A DNA stretch of 64,000 nt from Antonospora locustae. Taxonomy: Eukaryota; Microsporidia. Shown here piece after piece: positions 43,701 through 52,747 of the stretch. The translations under genes and the position numbers were made by a program. The stretch spans positions 124,001-188,000 of the forward strand of contig CM017450.1 of the NCBI GenBank assembly GCA_007674295.1, in the 5' to 3' direction. The notes below the pieces were generated by a model. It had not been told where the DNA came from. It did not search any database and was given only the letters and a program-made list of their open reading frames with translations. Each line of letters starts with the position of its first letter. Positions within the stretch are counted from its first letter, which is position 1.

Positions 43701-45228
43701 ACTTGTAATTGTAACACAATAATATGAAATATTACACATATTAAGATTCACCAATGTGTATCGTAAAAACCAACACTAGTGAAATTCTTTGTCTTTAAAA
43801 TTTTTTTTACGCTTCTTCACCTTTGGCTGTGAAATTTGCCTTGGAATGGATAATACGCCTCACATTTTGAAAGGGCTGCATGTGTTAAGTTCAGCTTGTT
43901 ACTAATTAGGTCTGATGCTTGAAAATAAACGCCTGCCATATTGCTTATCGCTCGATCTTCTTAAAGCATCACATGGCTGTAGCCTATCTGCTCGTTGCGT
44001 TCGAGCTCGCGGAATTTATACGAGCATAATTGTGCAGAACGTCTCATACGCATCGAATATTTTTCTTTATAACTAAATTGTAGTCACATAACACAATTGG
44101 AATAAATTATGCAGAACCGGGATGAATTTGAAAAGAATACAATAAAAGATGTCCATGAAAAAATAAATTCTCTTTTTCTTTTACACATCTTTCACATTAA
44201 GTCTTACAACGTCCTCAATAGAATACACAGTTCAAATAAAATAAAAATACGGTTTTGAAATCGCCACACCCTAAAAGAAGTTTCGTTTATGCATTTGTGC
44301 ACGAACTTTGTGGCGCTTCGAGGGCCATTTTAAATTCTACTCTACGCTCTTCACTGAAGGGCTTGGTTGTGGTTGAAGAAGTTCCAGCCCGTTATGTAGG
44401 TCTTCAACCCACTTTATGCTTTGCACTTTCAGTCGCCAGGTCGAAAGCTTAGTAACAAACAGTCAATAAATAATGTTTGTAAGCGAATGTTTCTGCACCC
44501 ATTGAAATACGTCGTCACAGAAACTCTTTGTACTTCCATTTACAAATCAACCAGCATTCAGCTGCAGGCGAAGAAGGATTTAGAACCCACCGTTCTCTAT
44601 GAAGTCGTAACACAAAAAAACCTGAAATTAAACAAAAATAAATTTTTGAAGAACGGATGGAAGTCTTGGAGTATTTGAACGCCAGAAGCGTCCGAATAAA
44701 AGGTGTGTAGCAGAGTCGTATCATGTTGAGAAGTGGTATTTCCATCGATTTTCCTCACAATTTGCTTAAAAGCTTTCGGTAACCGCTAAACTTGAACATC
44801 AAAGAGTCTTTTTTCTTAAGAAGCAGAACCTACACAGATGTTTAAATAATGCATAAAAGCATAAAACAATTTTAAATTTCTCGCATAAAATGAAGCTTCT
44901 TGTTCTAGATGTACGTATATTCGTTACGCATGAATTCCTTGTAATTAGTATCACTTTATGCATAAAATCAGCGTAAATAAAACATAGCTAAGGGTAATTT
45001 ACTCACGCGCAGCAAATTTCTTACAAAAGCATCTTAAGTGAAGCTCGTTTTGGACCTCAGAGATTTGTGTTGTCCGTTCGGACTCCACACGCATAAAAAC
45101 GTCTGTGGTCAATTTTATGCAACACCGAGAAAACGAATATGTTCCATCTGTGAGCGAATGCATCCACGAAGCGGGGTACCGAAAAGCCACTTGACTCTGT
45201 TGGTTGAACATCGAGGTGATAAGGCCCC
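40746..45228. other. Right part of the gene-poor region, composition rising to normal
   Basis: A+T-rich to about 43.8 kb, then less so. Coding-like but broken stretches occur at 41450-41770 (two plus-strand frames joined by stops: NLLYIETSRDSNVKKVMNW, then a 63-codon frame beginning MLRIKYSRKQC), 42246-42464 (72 codons) and 42560-42680 (GECFCIDKTVKALNAYCEF). I recognise no family in them; they may be gene relics. Frames at 44255-44678 begin with non-ATG codons or are short. No RNA gene seen. Confidence 0.45.
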
Positions 45229-46086
45229 ATGGAGCTGAACGATGACACTGTGAGGAGCTTTCGCCGAGTAAAGCAGCTTGAAGAGGACGAGCGAATCCGC
45301 TCGGCGAGTTACTCGCCGAGCGGGGCACTGCTTAGCGCGGGTGTCGGCAGGCGTCTGAAAGTTTACTGCACACTGAGCGGCTCTGTGAAGAACATCGTGA
45401 GCACCGAGGCTCCCGTCCTTGTACACGTAACTGAAAGCAGCGTGCTCCTCGCATCTGACCAAAACATTCGGCTGCTGAGCCTCTACGACAACAAGTACAC
45501 GCGTATGTTCAAGTCGCACGCAGACAGCGTGCAGTGGATATCCGCAAGCTCGTACAGCGACTTCTTTCTGTCGTCGTGTAGTAGCGGAGTGCGGCTGTGG
45601 AGTCTCGAGTGCAGAAACCCGATTTACAAAGCGGACGTGCGACACAGCCGGGCGGTCTTCATTGCAGAAGACAACTTCGTCATCGCAACCGATTCGCTTT
45701 TGTTGCTTTACGATGTCCGTAGTCCGGCTGGGCCATTCAAGTCAGCACGCATTCCGTATGAGAGGCATCGGAGACTCTTTGCGACGAGCAGGCTTCTCTG
45801 CGTAAGCGGAGATCGCAGTCACCGCATCTTCGACTTTGAGGGCCGCCCCATCCACTCAGTGGAGACAGCGAGAGAGAGCCATGTCACACTCACCCCCGAC
45901 TCGCAGTACTCCGTCTGCTCGTCTGGCACGTATTTGATTTTCACTGACATCGCGTCAGATAGGCGCGTTTGCGCACTGAAGGACCACGAATCCAGCCTCG
46001 GCGTGGTCGAGTGCAACCCGAAATACGTGCAGCTTGTAACGATCTCTCGCGAGCTGAATTTGTGGATGCCTCTTGCTAGTGCATAA
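45229..46086 (+). CDS. SWD2: Swd2/WDR82-like WD-repeat protein
   Basis: WDR82/Swd2 is a subunit of Set1/COMPASS (H3K4 methylation) and of the cleavage/polyadenylation factor. The 285-residue protein starts MELNDDTVRSFRRVKQL, like the family's start (DxxxRSFRxAKxF), and has weak WD repeats including RIRSASYSPSGALLSAG, YDNKYTRMFKSHADSV, FFLSSCSSGVRLWSLECRNP and LLLYDVRSPAGPFKSARI. DNKYxRxFxxH, followed by a deviant WD unit and then LYDxRSxxxGPF, is characteristic of WDR82. CCCC abuts the ATG at 45229. The first gene right of the gene-free region. Confidence 0.85.
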   Translation: MELNDDTVRSFRRVKQLEEDERIRSASYSPSGALLSAGVGRRLKVYCTLSGSVKNIVSTEAPVLVHVTESSVLLASDQNIRLLSLYDNKYTRMFKSHADSVQWISASSYSDFFLSSCSSGVRLWSLECRNPIYKADVRHSRAVFIAEDNFVIATDSLLLLYDVRSPAGPFKSARIPYERHRRLFATSRLLCVSGDRSHRIFDFEGRPIHSVETARESHVTLTPDSQYSVCSSGTYLIFTDIASDRRVCALKDHESSLGVVECNPKYVQLVTISRELNLWMPLASA

Positions 46087-46197
46087 GAAAATGGGCTGAA
46101 TTCAACTGAAACATCTTTATTCATGCGTTTAGAAAGCAGTGAAATAAAGATGTTTTCGACTTTTATTGAGCACTTGCACATCCCAAGAAACGGGCGC

Positions 46198-46323
46198 CTA
46201 TTTGTGCATCTTCACAAATAACTTCAACGCCCTGTTCGTTATTTCCTCCTCCTCATTTTCCACACTCATCCGCACAGGCCGTCTTGTCCTGTAAGATCGG
46301 TCCACTACGTCCCAGAATTCCAT
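46198..46323 (-). CDS. Very small ORF of doubtful status
   Basis: A 41-residue frame from the ATG at 46323 (MEFWDVVDRSYRTRRPVRMS...EEEEITNRALKLFVKMHK). CCCC lies a few bases upstream of the ATG, as at real starts in the window, and it fills the gap between the convergent Swd2 gene and the downstream deubiquitinase. No family seen. Could equally be the 3' UTR of either neighbour. Confidence 0.3.
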   Translation of the reverse strand: MEFWDVVDRSYRTRRPVRMSVENEEEEITNRALKLFVKMHK

Positions 46324-46397
46324 CTTCGGGGTACATTTTTTTCTTACAAGCGCTCTTTTCTGCGTTACTCGCCTCGCACAAGCAGTTGATGCCAAAT

Positions 46398-49058
46398 TTA
46401 CGCGCTGATCTCCACCAAGAGCATCTCGTCTCCCATCTCGTCGTCGTCGTCAACCACAATAAGAAGCGGGCCCCGTCTAACAATAAGGGAAGCGGCGTTA
46501 TAGCGAGTGCAGATGCTCCCAAAGCGCTGAATACCCTCTGTGCAGAGAAAAAATGGGTATCCATAAGGATCTCCGTCCACAGTGAAAACGATCTTGTTGA
46601 ACCTTCCCCTTCTGAGATTCTGCAAAACAATTAAGTTCTCTTCGTAGAAGACATGCTCGTTTCTGCTCATTACAGCCAATTCAAACGAGTTCTTTCGAGA
46701 GCGAACAAACGAGAATTCCTCATCAAAGCTCAGACACTCAAAGTGCCTGAGCTTCCTCGCCAGAGACTCTACGGTCGCATCTCTTCTCACAACAACCGAA
46801 TGAATGTGATCGATCTCGTTATAATTGTCAGAGCCCTGACCCACATAAACAGTCTTGTGGGACTCGTGTACACGCACGCAGAGCTTCTTTACAGCGTCAG
46901 CACACAGCTCCTCGTTAATCTCAGAGACACTTGGCTGGGTGTGTGCAGTCTCCATCGCAGATTCACTCTCCAACGTGTTGCCGCCTGTACACACCAAACT
47001 GTTCTTCCAATCGATGGAAACGCCTCTGCTCATGAAAACGTCTCGAACGATGTCTTCAATGCTTCCGACTCTCGTTGAGCGCTCTACAAAGACGCCCCCG
47101 AGACACTTTCTCTTGCGTACCCACTGCCGAAACCTGAAATAATCTTGGTGATCGTTAGCTAATATTACGTATATCCCATCAAGAACAATCTCATGTTCTC
47201 CCTTCAGCGTGTTAAGTGTGCCATTTCCCTCCTGCGAATCTTTTTTCTCGATTTTTCTGATCTCTTCACCTTCTATACGGAAGTACTCGACTGCATCCAG
47301 GTCACGGTCTCCAACGAATACGTAGCCAGAAAGCACCAGACTTCGCGGAAAGAGGTTCTTGCAGACTGTAACAGGTGCGTATCGTTTCACAAAATAGAGT
47401 CTCCTCTTGTCATCTTCACCACCTATTGGCTCGATGTCTGTGCCTATGCAGAAAAATATATCTCCGTTTGCACGCATCGAGCCATCAATGCGCTCTGTTT
47501 TGTTTTCAGTTACACGAAAAAGGGCAAAAAAACCTGGCTTTCTCGGGAGCCAAAGCTTAACCTCAATTTTGGACAGAATGTCGTTCTTGATTGGTCTAAG
47601 CCTGACGCTTGGATATTCATCGGAAAATAGCGTCAGCGCTGTGTAACGAGGCATGTCGCTTATCGAGAAGTAGAACGAAAGCCCCGGATCTACGGCTTCG
47701 TCTGTGGCACCTACGTTCACTATCCTGCTAAGATACTCCGAGGTGCTGCTAGCCTGGCTGTAGCTTTCTGAAGCTGTTTCTTGACAGCTGTTGATGCTTG
47801 GTGTAAGAAAGCGCGCTGGAGTTGCGTCAAGGCGGAGCTGCGGGCGGGAACTTGCAGATATTCGTGTGAGAATTCCTTCTTCACCGTGAAACACACGCTC
47901 CCATTCACTTTCTTTCACGTAGAACAACATTTGAGCAACAAACTTCATTTGTTCCCCAGTAACAGGATGTTTTCCACCAAACTCAAATATCTCAAAGTCG
48001 TTCAGGTATGTCACGTTGCTATCATTAAATTTTATCCACCTTCCGTTCAGAAGCACGTTGCAGAAATAGTGCGCTTTCTCTGCCGTGTTTTCACGCACTA
48101 TCACTGCGTACAACTTGTAGCTGGGAATAATGTCTAACGAAATGAAGAACGGATACTTGCAATATTTCATAGAACTGTCTTCCTCTGTCTCAGGCCTCTT
48201 CAGGTAGAGAGCAAGCACGTCCGGCCACTCTTGTACTTTGAAGCGTTTCATTGCCTGGCACGAGCCATGTTCCTTGCATTCGTATTGTTCGAGATTTTCA
48301 GCAGTGAGAAAGGCACGGAGAGCGTTTTCAAGCGTGTCACAGACATCTAATGATATTTCACGAAACGACTCAAAGACATTCACCTCACATCCGCAGTCCA
48401 ACTGATAGATAATCACGAAAGTACCAGAAAACAGACAACTACCCGTCTCATTGAGAATGCGGAGAAAAAACAGTCGCACGTCCCGATACGTATCTTCTAG
48501 CGGTGGAATAAGTAAATTAAGTAGTGTGACTGGCTGATTCTCTGTCTCAAGATCAATAAAAAGATCACTTAGTGACGTTTCCTGTTTTTCCGCATACACA
48601 TAGTACCTGAATTCAGGTAGATTGAACAACATCTGCAACACAGAGATGACATGACACGCGTTCCCTGGGTTAAATATTCCGTTATATCTTGCTGCCTGAC
48701 GACCAGATCGTATTTTTACGGAAACTGTGTGTCTTGTAGCGAAACTGTCTGTTATCAAAATGTCCGCATCTTGTGGAAAGTGTCGGTGAAACGAAAAAGG
48801 CACAGAATCAACCATGACAAGCACACGGAAGAAACCTCCTGCATGCCCAAGATATTCAAGAGAAAGTGCAGTGCTTGTCATTGAAAGACGCCATGTCTCA
48901 TTTCTAGCCTGAAAGTTTGTACTGACTCCAGGTACTGCATTCCACGTGATGTCCATTTTGTTTTGTTTACAACGCCTTATCTGCACATGTTGTCTCAGAA
49001 TTCCGTGACGATTTAGAGTACTTTCAGCATGAGCGTGTGCAGAAGCAGGCAGCAGCAT
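46398..49058 (-). CDS. UBP15: USP7/Ubp15-like ubiquitin-specific protease, divergent
   Basis: The 886-residue protein has a weak N-terminal MATH/TRAF-like part (about 37-120), a ubiquitin-protease core with catalytic box YNGIFNPGNACHVISVLQML (Cys about 135) and the His box AHYFCNVLLNGRWIKFND, and a long C-terminal region (about 480-880) resembling the ubiquitin-like domains of USP7 (RLYFVKRYAP, SLVLSGYVFVGDRD). The Cys box is unusual: NPGNACH where NxGxTCY is typical, though the Cys and the following hydrophobic helix remain. An AAATTTTG box precedes the ATG at 49058. A second in-frame ATG at 48956 is where the MATH part starts. Activity is likely but not proven by sequence. Confidence 0.75.
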   Translation of the reverse strand: MLLPASAHAHAESTLNRHGILRQHVQIRRCKQNKMDITWNAVPGVSTNFQARNETWRLSMTSTALSLEYLGHAGGFFRVLVMVDSVPFSFHRHFPQDADILITDSFATRHTVSVKIRSGRQAARYNGIFNPGNACHVISVLQMLFNLPEFRYYVYAEKQETSLSDLFIDLETENQPVTLLNLLIPPLEDTYRDVRLFFLRILNETGSCLFSGTFVIIYQLDCGCEVNVFESFREISLDVCDTLENALRAFLTAENLEQYECKEHGSCQAMKRFKVQEWPDVLALYLKRPETEEDSSMKYCKYPFFISLDIIPSYKLYAVIVRENTAEKAHYFCNVLLNGRWIKFNDSNVTYLNDFEIFEFGGKHPVTGEQMKFVAQMLFYVKESEWERVFHGEEGILTRISASSRPQLRLDATPARFLTPSINSCQETASESYSQASSTSEYLSRIVNVGATDEAVDPGLSFYFSISDMPRYTALTLFSDEYPSVRLRPIKNDILSKIEVKLWLPRKPGFFALFRVTENKTERIDGSMRANGDIFFCIGTDIEPIGGEDDKRRLYFVKRYAPVTVCKNLFPRSLVLSGYVFVGDRDLDAVEYFRIEGEEIRKIEKKDSQEGNGTLNTLKGEHEIVLDGIYVILANDHQDYFRFRQWVRKRKCLGGVFVERSTRVGSIEDIVRDVFMSRGVSIDWKNSLVCTGGNTLESESAMETAHTQPSVSEINEELCADAVKKLCVRVHESHKTVYVGQGSDNYNEIDHIHSVVVRRDATVESLARKLRHFECLSFDEEFSFVRSRKNSFELAVMSRNEHVFYEENLIVLQNLRRGRFNKIVFTVDGDPYGYPFFLCTEGIQRFGSICTRYNAASLIVRRGPLLIVVDDDDEMGDEMLLVEISA

Positions 49059-49082
49059 GTGCTGCTTTACAAAATTTGTACC

Positions 49083-49607
49083 TCATCGAAAACTTGCACT
49101 CATCGAATGAAGTGGATGTGATCTATTAAGTACGATCTTCTGTGTAGGCTGCGCCCTGCAACTTTCATAGTAGTAAAACCCCTTGAAGCTATCATTTTGC
49201 TTGTTGTAGATGCAGTAGTAATAACCATCGATCGATGCGCCGGGAATGTGTTTCACACTTGGGTCTGGGAGAAGAAAGAGCTCTTTGATACGCATGAAGA
49301 GGAGGCTTGCGCATAGAGGGTCGTATCTCTCCATAAAGTCGTCTTTCCACTCGTTGAAGGTTGCCCAGTGTGTCATCTCTCCCGTCTCGCGGAACTTTTT
49401 TTCAGAATCGACGATTTCGCATTCAAAGTACGTGTGAATTATGTCATGTTGCTTCGTCAAATTGAAGATCTTAAACGTGCCGCACATGAAGAACTGGGAG
49501 AGATCAAACACGTCCACTTTCATATCAATCTTGAAGGGGCCTGTGTGTGTTTTTTGTTCACCTTCGTACTTGGAGCCGTTCTCCAAACCAAAATGCCAGC
49601 TTTCCAT
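49083..49607 (-). CDS. VID24: GID4/Vid24-type substrate receptor
   Basis: GID4 is the substrate receptor of the GID/CTLH E3 ligase that degrades gluconeogenic enzymes with N-terminal proline. The 174-residue protein has the family core: GTFKIFNLTKQHDIIHTYFE (impact-like GxxxIxNLTxxHxxIxTYFE), HWATFNEWKDDF, LFMRIKELFLLPD and KHIPGASIDGYYYCIY, ending with KGFYYYES. It is shorter than yeast Vid24 (about 360) and lacks the N-terminal extension. ATG at 49607. It lies 24 bases upstream of the deubiquitinase on the same strand. Presence of gluconeogenic substrates in this organism is not addressed by the window. Confidence 0.85.
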   Translation of the reverse strand: MESWHFGLENGSKYEGEQKTHTGPFKIDMKVDVFDLSQFFMCGTFKIFNLTKQHDIIHTYFECEIVDSEKKFRETGEMTHWATFNEWKDDFMERYDPLCASLLFMRIKELFLLPDPSVKHIPGASIDGYYYCIYNKQNDSFKGFYYYESCRAQPTQKIVLNRSHPLHSMSASFR

Positions 49608-50029
49608 GCATTTATTAAAGAACTTTTTTTATCATTATCATTAGCCTCCTTTTTATGCAAGCTTTGTAAAAGAGAAACAATAAAAGGAGAATGTATGGCT
49701 TTTATGCTTTTTGGAAGAATAAATACATTTAATGAGCCGCCATTTGGAAAAAATGATGCATAAATTCATATTCCATTTTGGTGTTTATTATTTTTTATTT
49801 ACAAATGTTGACTGTTTGGTATGGGAACTAAGTATTGCACAGAAAGTAAGTGCAAGTGGTATGTGCGCTGATGTGCATATGGATTTCTATCATTCTTTTT
49901 GAAAGCATGTGCATTTTTTATTAACAATATTTGGAAGCTGTCAAATATGATGTGAAAACCTTTTTGACTTCCTTATTGAGAAATATTTGTGATTTTATAA
50001 AGGATTTAAGTAAGAAAAAAGGGCTCACC
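49608..50029. other. A+T-rich spacer before the secreted repeat protein
   Basis: A divergent intergenic region with T-rich tracts and no supported gene; upstream in-frame extension of the next gene has only a TTG start. Confidence 0.5.
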
Positions 50030-50848
50030 ATGAGGCAATTAGGTGTGACAACCTTTTTTCTGTTATTTGCTATGTTTAGCAGGCAATCGGATGTTGTTCA
50101 TGATAATTCTACAGGGAAATTGACTAATGTTGATAGCTTAACGGAGAGGGATCGCGAGACAATTGACATTAATCCTCGAAGAGGGAGACATGAAGATGAT
50201 GAAGCTATTACTAAAGTAAATAAAGACGAAAACGGTAAATCTGTGGAGGAAAAAGAGAGAATTTTAATGGGAATAAATCTCGATGGGAAGAAGCTTGATG
50301 AGAAGCCCGATGAGAAGCCCGATGAAAAGCCCGATGAAAAGCCCGATGAAAAGCCCGATGAAAAGCCCGATGAAAAGCTTGATGAGAAGCTTGACGAGAA
50401 GCCCGATGAGAAGCCCGATGAGAAGCTTGACGAGAAGCCCGATGAAAAGCCCGATGAAAAGCTTGATGAGAAGCTTGATGAGAAGCCCGATGAAAAGCTT
50501 GATGAGAAGCCCGATGAAAAGCCCGATGAAAAGCCCGATGAAAAGCTTGACGAGAAGCCTGTGAGTGAAGAAACTATTAAATACTTGATGGAAGATTTAA
50601 AGAAATCGATACAAGAAACTATCAATATCGGCTTGAAAGAAATTACAAAACTAATCAAAAAAGAAAGCGATAGTGGCCGGTGCGATGAATCCGAGAAAGA
50701 AAACAATAGCGCTGAGAAAGAGGAGCCTAGCTCTTCAGGGGACATCAAAAGCTCTGAAAATACAAAAGAAAGTGAAGGCAAGAAAAAAGTATACTTTCAA
50801 GGTCACTGGTACAGTTATTCAACTACTCGAAGCCCAAATCGCCCTTAA
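50030..50848 (+). CDS. Secreted low-complexity protein with DEK tetrapeptide repeats
   Basis: Starts at the first in-frame ATG (50030); upstream the frame is open only from a TTG. The 272-residue product begins MRQLGVTTFFLLFAMFSRQS, a plausible signal peptide with cleavage near residue 20. Then come an acidic linker, 22 tandem tetrapeptides of PDEK or LDEK (50294-50557), a charged helical stretch (SEETIKYLMEDLKKSIQETI), an acidic Ser/Glu region, and a tail ending YFQGHWYSYSTTRSPNRP. No family. Signal peptide plus charged repeats suggest a spore-wall, polar-tube or host-exported role, but that is inference. No membrane anchor after the signal is seen. Confidence 0.75.
   Translation: MRQLGVTTFFLLFAMFSRQSDVVHDNSTGKLTNVDSLTERDRETIDINPRRGRHEDDEAITKVNKDENGKSVEEKERILMGINLDGKKLDEKPDEKPDEKPDEKPDEKPDEKPDEKLDEKLDEKPDEKPDEKLDEKPDEKPDEKLDEKLDEKPDEKLDEKPDEKPDEKPDEKLDEKPVSEETIKYLMEDLKKSIQETINIGLKEITKLIKKESDSGRCDESEKENNSAEKEEPSSSGDIKSSENTKESEGKKKVYFQGHWYSYSTTRSPNRP
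50294..50557 (+). repeat. 12-bp coding minisatellite (22 units)
   Basis: Twenty-two 12-base units encoding PDEK or LDEK (8 L units, 14 P units by my count), with synonymous variation limited to GAT/GAC, GAG/GAA and the first two bases of Leu/Pro codons. Homogeneity points to slippage or unequal exchange. Confidence 0.85.
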
Positions 50849-51050
50849 GTCGATTCTTAACGTTTCTTTTTAAATAAAAGAACGTTTTATTGATTTTTAT
50901 TCTTTATTTAAGTTTTTTTGTCTTCTTGAAAGAAAATCTTGCTAAGATGCTTTTCCAAGTTTGCAACATTGACATTGAAACCACCTGCGAAACATCCTGT
51001 AACGTGCAGTTGGTCACTTATGCGGATAAATCAGAGGAAAATACATCCGC

Positions 51051-52076
51051 ATGATGGCACGCGAAGAATTCAAGAAGCCATTTTATATAATAGAACATGC
51101 CAGGAAGCTTGTCGCTAACTCTCGCCTTCACAGAGCAATAGCAAGACAGCTCGATCCCAAGGATCCGATGCCAGTGAAAAGAAGCGAACTCCAAAACTAT
51201 GCGTACTATGGAATAGGCGACGGGAAGCTTCGTCCCATGTTGTGGAAGGTATTTCTCTATCATTATAGCGAAAACAAGTTCAAGGCAGAGGCCTATGCGA
51301 GAGAACGAAAAGCTGCGTATGCACAGTACCTGAAGCATGCGATTGAGACAAAGGCGCAGAACGAAAACATCGATTGCGTGATTGCGGAGGATGTGAACAG
51401 AACGGTTTTATTTCCTGTGCAGAATGCAGTTGCAGACACGATGCACTGTAAGTTTCTAGACGCAATGTCCGGCGAAGGGAGCGAAAAGACACACAGAGAT
51501 ATCGTGAAAACGATTCTGCTCGTATTCAAGGTGACGAATCCGGCAATTGACTACGTCCAGGGAATGCACATGCTTGTGCTTGTGATTTACTACGTCCTTG
51601 CAGGCGGCAATGATTCTGAAGATGCAGAGTCAGACACGTTCTTCTGCTTTCTGAGTCTCGTCTCCGAAATCGGCGAATATTTCGTGGAGAAGATGGATGA
51701 TAAATACAGTGGAATCACACAGAAACTGAACCGAGTCATCGATATCGTCAGAAGTTTTGATCCCGAGCTCTACGAAAATATGCAGACAAAAAGCCTGGAT
51801 AGAAACATCTTCCATTTTCGGTGGGTGATTCTCTCATTTGCACGGGAGTTTCACATTGATGATGTTGTATGGCTCTGGGATCGGTTGCTCAGCGATTCTA
51901 CACGCTTCGAGCTCGTACTCTACTGTGCAGCAGCAAAAATCGTTCTGCTAAGACAGCGAATCATGGAAAGCGACTTTTCCACCTGCATGAAGATCTTTCA
52001 GGAGAGTATCGATGTGGATGTCCATTCGATGTTCTTCAAGGCAGATGAGATGCGCAGAACAGCTTACATGTTCTGA
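51051..52076 (+). CDS. TBC-domain Rab GTPase-activating protein (TBC1D13-like)
   Basis: Predicted GTPase-activating protein for a Rab in vesicle traffic. The 341-residue protein is nearly all TBC domain: LRPMLWKVFLYHY, the arginine-finger region CVIAEDVNRTVLF, NPAIDYVQGMHML with the glutamine finger, SFAREFHIDDVVWLWDRLLSD near the end. The order and the VNRT segment resemble TBC1D13/Gyp-type proteins of similar small size. The ATG at 51051 is followed by a second ATG. The target Rab is unknown. Confidence 0.85.
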   Translation: MMAREEFKKPFYIIEHARKLVANSRLHRAIARQLDPKDPMPVKRSELQNYAYYGIGDGKLRPMLWKVFLYHYSENKFKAEAYARERKAAYAQYLKHAIETKAQNENIDCVIAEDVNRTVLFPVQNAVADTMHCKFLDAMSGEGSEKTHRDIVKTILLVFKVTNPAIDYVQGMHMLVLVIYYVLAGGNDSEDAESDTFFCFLSLVSEIGEYFVEKMDDKYSGITQKLNRVIDIVRSFDPELYENMQTKSLDRNIFHFRWVILSFAREFHIDDVVWLWDRLLSDSTRFELVLYCAAAKIVLLRQRIMESDFSTCMKIFQESIDVDVHSMFFKADEMRRTAYMF

Positions 52077-52085
52077 GTAAAAAAA

Positions 52086-52156
52086 TGCACCAACCGGGAA
52101 TCGAACCCGGGCCTCGTCCGTGGCAAGGACGTATCATACCACTAGACAATTAGTGC
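52086..52156 (-). tRNA. tRNA-Gly (anticodon GCC)
   Basis: Minus strand. Acceptor GCACTAA pairs with TTGGTGC; the T-arm is CCGGGTTCGATTCCCGG; the anticodon arm CGTCC-TTGCCAC-GGACG has GCC in the loop, so it reads GGC/GGU. No intron. Boundaries lack the CCA, as is normal in eukaryotes. Confidence 0.95.
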
Positions 52157-52236
52157 TGGCCTACAAACGAGCATATGTACAAATATCTGCAGAATACTTC
52201 AGAGCCACTTTATACTGAGCAGCTTTATTAAATACA

Positions 52237-52737
52237 ATGACTGTACAATGTCTGGTAGTACAAAACTCGTGCGCAGGGACCCCCAGAGCAATGAGAACAC
52301 TCGAGTATTGTCCAAATGCTACGGATATCAGCCGCAGAAGTGCTATAAAGAAGTTTGGAAACATAGATATACCGTCGCCATCCGTGCAAGAGCCTCTTCC
52401 GTTCAAGCTCAGCAGTACAGAGCCCACCAAAGAGATCGTAACAGGAACATACAGGGCACCAGTGATCGTCTCAACAGGAACACAGAGCTACACTACAGTA
52501 AAAGTTTTCAATCTGCCGCTCAAACTTTCCAAAAGGGAGTTTGAGGCCTTCATTGCAGGCCACACGAGGGCCTCTGTATCCACGCTCACGTTTGTAACAG
52601 ACAGAGAAAAGCGAACGTTCCGTGGCTTTGCGTTCTGCGGCTTTGCGGACACAGAGGTCGCAAGCTCGTTCATCAAGGATATTGACGGACGTGTCATCGA
52701 CAACTACAAAGTCGGTGCCATGATTGTCAGACGGTAG
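52237..52737 (+). CDS. TIF35: RRM-domain protein, probably eIF3g-like
   Basis: The 166-residue protein ends with a full RNA-recognition motif (about 87-166: TVKVFNLPLKLS as RNP2, RTFRGFAFCGFAD as RNP1, DGRVIDNYKVGAMIV). eIF3g has the same layout, with a C-terminal RRM after a low-complexity N-terminal part and no second RRM; GTYRAPVI before the RRM is compatible. The eIF3g zinc knuckle is not seen, so another single-RRM protein is possible. Start ATG at 52237. Confidence 0.6.
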   Translation: MTVQCLVVQNSCAGTPRAMRTLEYCPNATDISRRSAIKKFGNIDIPSPSVQEPLPFKLSSTEPTKEIVTGTYRAPVIVSTGTQSYTTVKVFNLPLKLSKREFEAFIAGHTRASVSTLTFVTDREKRTFRGFAFCGFADTEVASSFIKDIDGRVIDNYKVGAMIVRR

Positions 52738-52747
52738 TCTGTTCATG

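Noticed and set aside
21517..45228. CRISPR array or tandem satellite array in the A+T-rich region
   Set aside because: No regularly spaced direct repeats seen; repeats are inverted and few.
50098..50781. Ser/Phe repeat frame on the minus strand
   Set aside because: Antisense of the DEK repeats; the plus strand has an ATG and signal peptide.
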